DNA from: Tritrichomonas foetus
Taxonomy: Eukaryota > Parabasalia > Tritrichomonadida > Tritrichomonadidae
Direction: 5' to 3'
Assembly (NCBI GenBank): GCA_001839685.1
Contig: MLAK01000073.1
Span: forward strand, 1 to 12,096
DNA length: 12,096 nucleotides
The position numbers were made by a program, and so were the translations under genes. Below the pieces are notes generated by a model. That model saw only the letters and a list, made by a program, of their open reading frames with translations, was not told the origin of the DNA and searched no databases. Each line of letters opens with the position of its first letter. The stretch's first letter is position 1. Shown here piece by piece: positions 8,365 to 12,096 of this stretch.

Positions 8365-8486
8365 CTCGGAGGAATATGTACGTTAATCATTTTTTTCGTA
8401 TCTTCAATTATTTCCTTATCGGCGACATATTCAATAGGATATTGAATTTTTCTGAAGTGTTGGAAAAGATGCATGATTTTATCCAT
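8340..8486 (-). CDS. Short ORF overlapping the 5' end of the coiled-coil gene in another frame
   Basis: 48 codons from ATG 8486-8484 to TAG 8342-8340. The peptide begins MDKIMHLFQHFRKIQYPIEY and includes INVHIPPRWKE; its composition looks like ordinary protein rather than noise. A consensus Inr (TCATA, +1 at 8514) sits 28 nt before its ATG, while none is near ATG 8364. The coiled-coil frame is closed by TAA at 8385-8383, so any join must occur between 8383 and 8342 by a -1 type shift. That stretch has no long homopolymer and no trichomonad intron signals. It may be the true N-terminus separated by a frameshift mutation or sequencing error, an upstream ORF, or a small protein of its own. I cannot decide among these. 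Confidence 0.45.
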   Translation of the reverse strand: MDKIMHLFQHFRKIQYPIEYVADKEIIEDTKKMINVHIPPRWKETPII

Positions 8487-8511
8487 AATTTATTTTGGAG
8501 TTAACTTTTCT

Positions 8512-8516
8512 TATGA
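8512..8516 (-). promoter_or_regulatory. Inr upstream of the short ORF / coiled-coil transcription unit
   Basis: The minus strand reads TCATA with +1 A at 8514, giving a 28-nt leader to ATG 8486. It is the nearest consensus Inr for this unit and suggests that transcription starts upstream of the 48-codon ORF. Confidence 0.45.
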
Positions 8517-8565
8517 AAATTCTCACAGAACATCAAAATATCATACTAGTTTGCTAAACCATATG

Positions 8566-8618
8566 TAAATGACGACAATTTATCGAAAATTGATATGAAA
8601 GAATGAAAAATGTTGTTT
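8566..8618. repeat. Composite dispersed repeat, compact copy
   Basis: Two blocks, taaatgacgacaatttatc (8566-8584) and one starting aaagaatgaaaaatgttg (8598-8618), are both found identically near the end of the VPS9-like gene (10059-10077 and 10217-10237). The intervening bases (cgaaaattgatatg) also resemble the sequence just before the second block there. Order and orientation are the same, but the spacing differs. Confidence 0.7.
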
Positions 8619-8802
8619 CTTCGAAAAACTTCGAATTGACCAATTTGTTATTGCAGTGATTTTCTTTTATTATCGCTCTGATTCTTCTGTTTTGTTTTTT
8701 AGTATCAAATGCTCACCATCGCATTTTTGAATAGTCGTCGATAACGTTTTGAATAGAGATGATTCTTGATGTAAAATTTTATCGTCTTTCCTCTTTTCAA
8801 AA

Positions 8803-8807
8803 TCACA
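8803..8807 (+). promoter_or_regulatory. Inr of the four-helix membrane protein gene
   Basis: TCACA matches TCA+1Py(T/A) with +1 A at 8805, 11 nt before ATG 8816. Transcription from here would exclude the earlier in-frame ATG at 8759. Confidence 0.6.
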
Positions 8808-8815
8808 AAAAAAGA

Positions 8816-9382
8816 ATGGCTCAGTATGAAGATCATATTTGGCCAGTTTTCTTTGTTTTCCTTGGTCTTCTGGTCTCTGGAGGTCTAAGTTTTATACAAA
8901 TGTGCTGTCACCATGACCGACCTTTCCAATTATTATCATCGCAAAAATTACGTTTGAATATTGTTCTCGGAATTGCCTCGCCTTTTTTACTTGTTGCCGA
9001 ATTTATCGTTTTCGAGTTTGCCAGTCATTTCGATTCATTTTCTCAAAATGAATGGCTTACAAATTTCCTTTTTTTATCGATTCCAGTTTTCCCTTTGATT
9101 CTTGGGATTTTCGCCTGCATTCAAAATATTCGCCTAACTTCTCCCCACAGTCGCGCCAAGCTTGTTGATCCATTCGTTCAGCAAGCGAATGAGGATGAGG
9201 AAATGCTTCTCGCTTCTCAAATGGAAGGGATACCAAGAACATCGGCGCCTATTTTGGAGGATCGCCAGGCTTTCTCTATCATTGACAAGCACCTGCAGCC
9301 GATTTTCTTCACATCTGCAGCGTGCATAGTATTGGACTTTGCGGCAGCAGTTCCATGGATCAGGCATCTCTTTAGTGATTAA
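8816..9382 (+). CDS. Small four-helix membrane protein, unknown function
   Basis: 188 residues from ATG 8816. Four hydrophobic segments are visible: about 9-29 (WPVFFVFLGLLVSGGLSFIQM), 48-69, 82-104 and 163-183. TM3 and TM4 are separated by a roughly 58-residue hydrophilic loop that is acidic (NEDEEM) and probably cytosolic. A His/Cys-containing loop (CCHHDRP, 30-36) follows TM1. There is no signal-peptide cleavage pattern and no known enzymatic motif. An in-frame ATG at 8759 would add 19 residues (Phe/Lys/Arg-rich), but the Inr at 8803-8807 places the mRNA start inside that extension, so 8816 is preferred; it also puts TM1 nine residues from the N-terminus. The stop TAA forms TAAA with the next base, and a minisatellite begins 48 bp later. 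I do not recognise the family; a generic tetraspanning endomembrane protein is the most I can say. Confidence 0.75.
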   Translation: MAQYEDHIWPVFFVFLGLLVSGGLSFIQMCCHHDRPFQLLSSQKLRLNIVLGIASPFLLVAEFIVFEFASHFDSFSQNEWLTNFLFLSIPVFPLILGIFACIQNIRLTSPHSRAKLVDPFVQQANEDEEMLLASQMEGIPRTSAPILEDRQAFSIIDKHLQPIFFTSAACIVLDFAAAVPWIRHLFSD

Positions 9383-9383
9383 A
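9380..9383 (+). terminator. Stop-overlapping UAAA poly(A) signal (four-helix membrane protein)
   Basis: The stop TAA (9380-9382) followed by A makes TAAA. If it is used, the mRNA would end shortly before or within the start of the minisatellite. Confidence 0.5.
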
Positions 9384-9430
9384 TATGTTTCTATCCATAT
9401 CTGTGTTTTTTTGGTATTTTATTTTAATTT

Positions 9431-9704
9431 TTCATCTTTTATTCATCATTCATTCATCACTTATTCAACATTCATTCATCGTTTATTAATCATTCATTCA
9501 ACATTTATTCATCATTCATTCATCATTTACTCATCACTTATTCAGCATTTATTCATCATTCATTCATCATTTATTCATCATTTGCTCATCATTTATTCAT
9601 CATTTGCTCATCATTTATTAATCATTCATTCATCGTTTACTAATTGTTTGTTCATCATTCATTCATCGTTTATTAAATATTTGTTCATCATTTATTAATC
9701 ATTG
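9431..9704. repeat. 11-bp minisatellite, about 25 units
   Basis: Consensus unit on the + strand is ttcatcattta, with common variants ttcatcattca, ttcatcgttta, ctcatcattta and ttaatcattca. Units can be laid out at 9431, 9442, 9453 and so on in an unbroken 11-bp register to 9694, with the next unit one base short. Because 11 is not a multiple of 3, all frames are read in rotation. The plus-strand open frame through it encodes only Ile/His/Phe/Ser repeats and is not a gene. The array lies between the convergent 3' ends of the membrane-protein and VPS9-like genes. Confidence 0.95.
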
Positions 9705-10237
9705 TTCATATTTTTTGATCTAATTAATCATAATAATAACATTCTAGATATATTTTCAAATAATTCATAATTTGATTCTGATTATATAAACACCAAATCG
9801 TAGAGATATATTTTGATAGTGATACAACATGAGATCAAAAAAATTGAAACATATATTTGAGATAGAATTATTCATATAAACATGCATTGAATAGTCTACA
9901 TTCAAACTTATTTTTTAAATCAGCTTGCTGATTCTATAAATCTCAAATTGTAAAAGAATAATTTATCGAAATAGACTTTTAAAATTTCGGTAAACTGCCA
10001 GAGAAATTAATTTCAGCTAATTATATCAGACATTATCGGTTTCATTTTCAATCATTTATAAATGACGACAATTTATCTCGATGAATTAAAAATCGGGAAA
10101 TAATACTATTTTTAATGATCATAAAACAATAAAAAATAATGAAAGACTTTTGAAACGCTTAACATTTATTAATAACATTTGTGATCAATAACAACAGATC
10201 GATATTGACATGATTAAAAGAATGAAAAATGTTGTTT
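9705..10237. other. AT-rich convergent intergenic region
   Basis: This stretch lies between the minisatellite and the 3' end of the VPS9-like gene. No coding sequence is supported. It holds the expanded copy of the dispersed repeat (10059-10237) and a minus-strand AATAAA at 10165-10170 that may be the poly(A) signal of the VPS9-like gene. Confidence 0.6.
10059..10237. repeat. Composite dispersed repeat, expanded copy
   Basis: The block taaatgacgacaatttatc (10059-10077) and the block starting aaagaatgaaaaatgttg (10217-10237) are identical to 8566-8584 and 8598-8618. Here they are separated by about 139 bp instead of 13 bp. The second block ends at the base next to the stop codon of the VPS9-like gene, so it forms the start of that gene's 3' UTR. 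Confidence 0.7.
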
Positions 10238-11620
10238 TCACTTATTTGCTAGATCTTTTTCAATGTTTTCAATCATTGATTCACAATAATTTATTGCTGC
10301 CTTTGTTGTAGTCAATGCAAATTCGAATTCAGAAGATATCCCACTTGATGTGAAATCAATCAAAAAGTCAGCAACTTCTTCAAAATTCGGGGCACCACTT
10401 AACAGAATTGCGCCAATATACAGTCCAAATGTTGTTTCAAACGCAAACATTGGTACTTTTTCAACACCAAGCATCTTTAGAGCTCCTTTTTCATTACTTA
10501 CCATTGCTTCATGCAGTTCGTAAATCATATCAATTGGATTCACAGAAAGACAAGCAAACCACACATGTCTTGCTGCTTCGAGATAAAATTCATTTTTCCC
10601 GAGAATATCTACAAGTTTATCATTTGGATCATGCGGTCCAAGAAGCTCGGAAGGTATATCTAAATATGAGCATGGAATACTTGATGCGTATTTCATTAAA
10701 GTATTGTTTTGATTTGGATAAAAATATAAATTAGATTTCGAAAACGCTTGAGCAAAAATAAATCGATTAAATAGTATAAAAGCACAAGAAGTTTGAAAAG
10801 AATTTGATATTTTATATGAATGACAGATTTTATCTGCAATTTTTTTGATTTCTGGAGTGAAAGAACTTCGTTCCAATTCAGTGAAATGAGAAAGGAACTT
10901 GTCAACATACTCTTTGCATTTAAATGAAGAATTTAGCATAACTTGATCAAAATTTTCTTGGTTTTGATCTTCAGCTAAATAATGTAGTTTTTTATTCATT
11001 TTTTCAACCGAATTTTCAATGATTTTCTTCAATCTTTTCTGAAGGACTTTGAAAGTAAATGAATTGGAGTGTTTTTCCGATTCCTTTTCCATTTTATGAT
11101 AGATTTTCCTGATTTCTTCTCTCTTTGTCATGAGAAAAGAAAGCTTAGGAGGTTCAATCAAAATATCTGCAAAAAATTCCTCTTCTTTGATCTCTAAATC
11201 GACAGTTTGTGGAATGAGCGGATTTTTAATCAACAGCAAAAGTCTTTCAATTTTTTCTTTTGATGTTTTGAAGTGCTTTGATTGAATGTCAATAATTTTT
11301 TGGCTTAAATATTTAAAAATTCGATATGTTTTTACCATTTCGCGGGAATCGTCGATTTTCGGTTTTTTAATGCAGAATGTCAGAGTATTTTGTTGCTCTA
11401 AAGCAGATAACGTTGTTTTATTAAAACGATCAAGTTGCATTATTTGTTTCTGTCGAGTCATTTCAACTTTTCCCTGAAACATTGCCATTTTTTCTGGATC
11501 ACCGTGATAAATGCATACTTCAATTGATAAATATTTGGATAGGTCTGGGTTTTCGTTTAGCCACTCCTGTAAAACCTCATTTAGATTTTCTATTGACATT
11601 ATGATAAAACTGCCATGCAT
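10238..11620 (-). CDS. Divergent VPS9-domain-like protein (Rab5-type GEF family)
   Basis: 460 residues. The N-terminal two thirds are helical and charged, with a Lys/Glu-rich segment at about 165-225. The C-terminal 130 residues look like a VPS9 domain, the Rab5-family guanine nucleotide exchange module of endosomes: DPNDKLVDIL (331-340), an amphipathic helix with PIDMIYEL, then FETTFGLYIGAILLSGAPNF, ADFLIDF, and EFALTTTKAAINYCE near the end. The last three match in order the VPS9 pattern 'DDxLPxLxYVxxxAnPpnl...Fi..F...Y..Tnl.sAi.fie'. By manual alignment, the Rabex-5 catalytic residues Asp313, Pro317, Tyr354 and Thr357 correspond to Glu395, Gly399, Phe434 and Thr437. Activity is therefore doubtful. 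The start may be Met1 (11620), 23 nt after an Inr, or Met8 (11599); the sequence does not settle it. The family call is by eye. Confidence 0.7.
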   Translation of the reverse strand: MHGSFIIMSIENLNEVLQEWLNENPDLSKYLSIEVCIYHGDPEKMAMFQGKVEMTRQKQIMQLDRFNKTTLSALEQQNTLTFCIKKPKIDDSREMVKTYRIFKYLSQKIIDIQSKHFKTSKEKIERLLLLIKNPLIPQTVDLEIKEEEFFADILIEPPKLSFLMTKREEIRKIYHKMEKESEKHSNSFTFKVLQKRLKKIIENSVEKMNKKLHYLAEDQNQENFDQVMLNSSFKCKEYVDKFLSHFTELERSSFTPEIKKIADKICHSYKISNSFQTSCAFILFNRFIFAQAFSKSNLYFYPNQNNTLMKYASSIPCSYLDIPSELLGPHDPNDKLVDILGKNEFYLEAARHVWFACLSVNPIDMIYELHEAMVSNEKGALKMLGVEKVPMFAFETTFGLYIGAILLSGAPNFEEVADFLIDFTSSGISSEFEFALTTTKAAINYCESMIENIEKDLANK

Positions 11621-11640
11621 TAAAAATTAGAAAAAGTTGA

Positions 11641-11645
11641 TATGA
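11641..11645 (-). promoter_or_regulatory. Inr candidate for the VPS9-like gene
   Basis: The minus strand reads TCATA, with +1 A at 11643, 23 nt before ATG 11620. A second TCATA (11604-11600) abuts the inner ATG 11599 with only a 3-nt leader, which is shorter than usual, so the upstream site is preferred. Confidence 0.45.
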
Positions 11646-11727
11646 CTATCACAAAGAAAAATGTGACAAAAACTCTATTCAATTTTTCAGAGGAAATAAT
11701 TATACAAAACTCAAAAGTAACCAAAGA

Positions 11728-11818
11728 AATAATCTCAATAAAATTCAATATAAAAAAACGATGAGATTGCTTGTGCAATCGATTATATCTTACAGGTAAT
11801 TCAATTTTATTGATTATT
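11728..11818. repeat. Nested inverted repeat
   Basis: An outer imperfect inverted repeat pairs aataatctcaataaaatt (11728-11745) with aattttattgattatt (11803-11818); its perfect core is tcaataaaatt/aattttattga (11 bp). It encloses a perfect 6-bp hairpin, gattgc-ttgt-gcaatc (11765-11780). It might be a small MITE-like remnant or chance in AT-rich DNA. Confidence 0.5.
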
Positions 11819-12013
11819 ACAATTTTGAAACATCACATACATAGTGCATGATACGCATTTATTATACATGATTATCAAAAAATTATCACTTTTCTTTTTC
11901 AGCCTGAATGAAAATGATGAAGAGTTTCAAATCATGTCAATAAAAGATATTCATAACAAATTCTTTCTATAAAACTTTTGATCACTCAAAGAATTCACTA
12001 CAACAACAAAAAT

Positions 12014-12035
12014 GGCAATTATTATGATAATTGCC
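12014..12035. repeat. Perfect 9-bp hairpin
   Basis: ggcaattat (12014-12022) is perfectly inverted as ataattgcc (12027-12035) around a 4-nt loop. Confidence 0.75.
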
Positions 12036-12047
12036 TCCTATATGAAA

Positions 12048-12096
12048 GGTTTACATCGTGGTCCCCCCAAAGGTTTGTGGGACCACACCATAAACC
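12048..12096. repeat. GC-rich hairpin at the window edge
   Basis: The left arm 12048-12065 (ggtttacatcgtggtccc) and right arm 12079-12096 (gggaccacaccataaacc) pair at 14 of 18 positions, with an uninterrupted inner 8-bp stem gtggtccc/gggaccac and an outer 6-bp stem ggttta/taaacc. The octamer aaaggttt occurs at 12045-12052 and again in the loop region (12069-12076). The structure touches the window end and may continue. It could be the end of a mobile element or a structured RNA. Confidence 0.65.

Larger units (their letters stand above)
8487..8815. other. Divergent intergenic region with both promoters
   Basis: This spacer separates the minus-strand coiled-coil unit from the plus-strand membrane-protein gene when the Inr-supported starts are used. 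It holds the two Inr elements near its ends and one copy of a composite repeat (8566-8618) that recurs near 10059-10237. ATG 8759 opens the same frame as the membrane protein but is judged non-coding here. Confidence 0.55.
11646..12047. other. Intergenic region upstream of the VPS9-like gene
   Basis: No gene is supported here. A 34-codon ORF (11868-11972, +) exists but has no Inr at suitable distance and no recognisable product. The region is otherwise AT-rich and contains the inverted repeats listed separately. Confidence 0.55.

Noticed and set aside
9399..9410. ACACAG on the minus strand resembling a trichomonad intron 3' end
   Set aside because: The invariant branch motif (ACTAAC) and a 5' GTAYGT partner are absent, and no gene needs splicing here.
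9339..9698. Plus-strand ORF through the minisatellite
   Set aside because: Its protein is only the Ile/His/Phe/Ser translation of the 11-bp repeat, joined to an out-of-frame tail of the membrane-protein gene.
11868..11972. 34-codon ORF with a hydrophobic N-terminus
   Set aside because: No Inr at a suitable distance, no recognisable motif, and a length expected by chance.
1..12096. CRISPR array, bacterial-style operon, riboswitch or phage system
   Set aside because: All genes are eukaryotic in type with individual promoters, and the only tandem arrays are an 11-bp minisatellite and an 18-bp coding repeat, without spacers.

Overview
The window looks like parabasalid (trichomonad) nuclear DNA, most likely Tritrichomonas or a relative. 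It is AT-rich and carries intron-less genes on both strands that use the standard code. The start codons are preceded at short distance by matches to the trichomonad initiator (Inr, TCA+1Py(T/A)), and several stop codons fuse with the trichomonad poly(A) signal (TAAA). The species is inferred from these signals and from the protein types; no rRNA or tRNA is present to confirm it.

Layout, left to right. 1-234: a strong hairpin (12-50) and the 3' flank of the first gene. 235-2961 (-): a large type I surface protein, probably a beta-helix fold, with a C-terminal anchor. 2962-3576: a divergent intergenic region. 3577-4986 (+): eIF2A, the one clearly recognised housekeeping gene, with a textbook Inr 10 nt before its ATG. 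5245-5716 (-): remains of a type II membrane glycosyltransferase gene whose start codon appears lost. 5741-7122: about 1.4 kb with no supportable gene. 7123-8364 (-): a coiled-coil protein, overlapped at its 5' end by a 48-codon ORF in another frame (8340-8486) that has its own Inr. 8816-9382 (+): a four-helix membrane protein, with its start moved inward by Inr evidence. 9431-9704: an 11-bp minisatellite of about 25 units. 10238-11620 (-): a divergent VPS9-like protein. 11621-12096: several inverted repeats and hairpins running to the window edge.

The genes do not form an operon or pathway. They are independent monocistronic units: surface protein, translation factor, coiled-coil cytoskeletal-type protein, membrane protein and endosomal-type regulator. 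I found no strong case for a new multi-gene system. The most informative observations are the pseudogene with its promoter apparently intact, the frame break at the 5' end of the coiled-coil gene, the Inr-guided start corrections, the substitutions at the VPS9 active-site positions, and the phased minisatellite.
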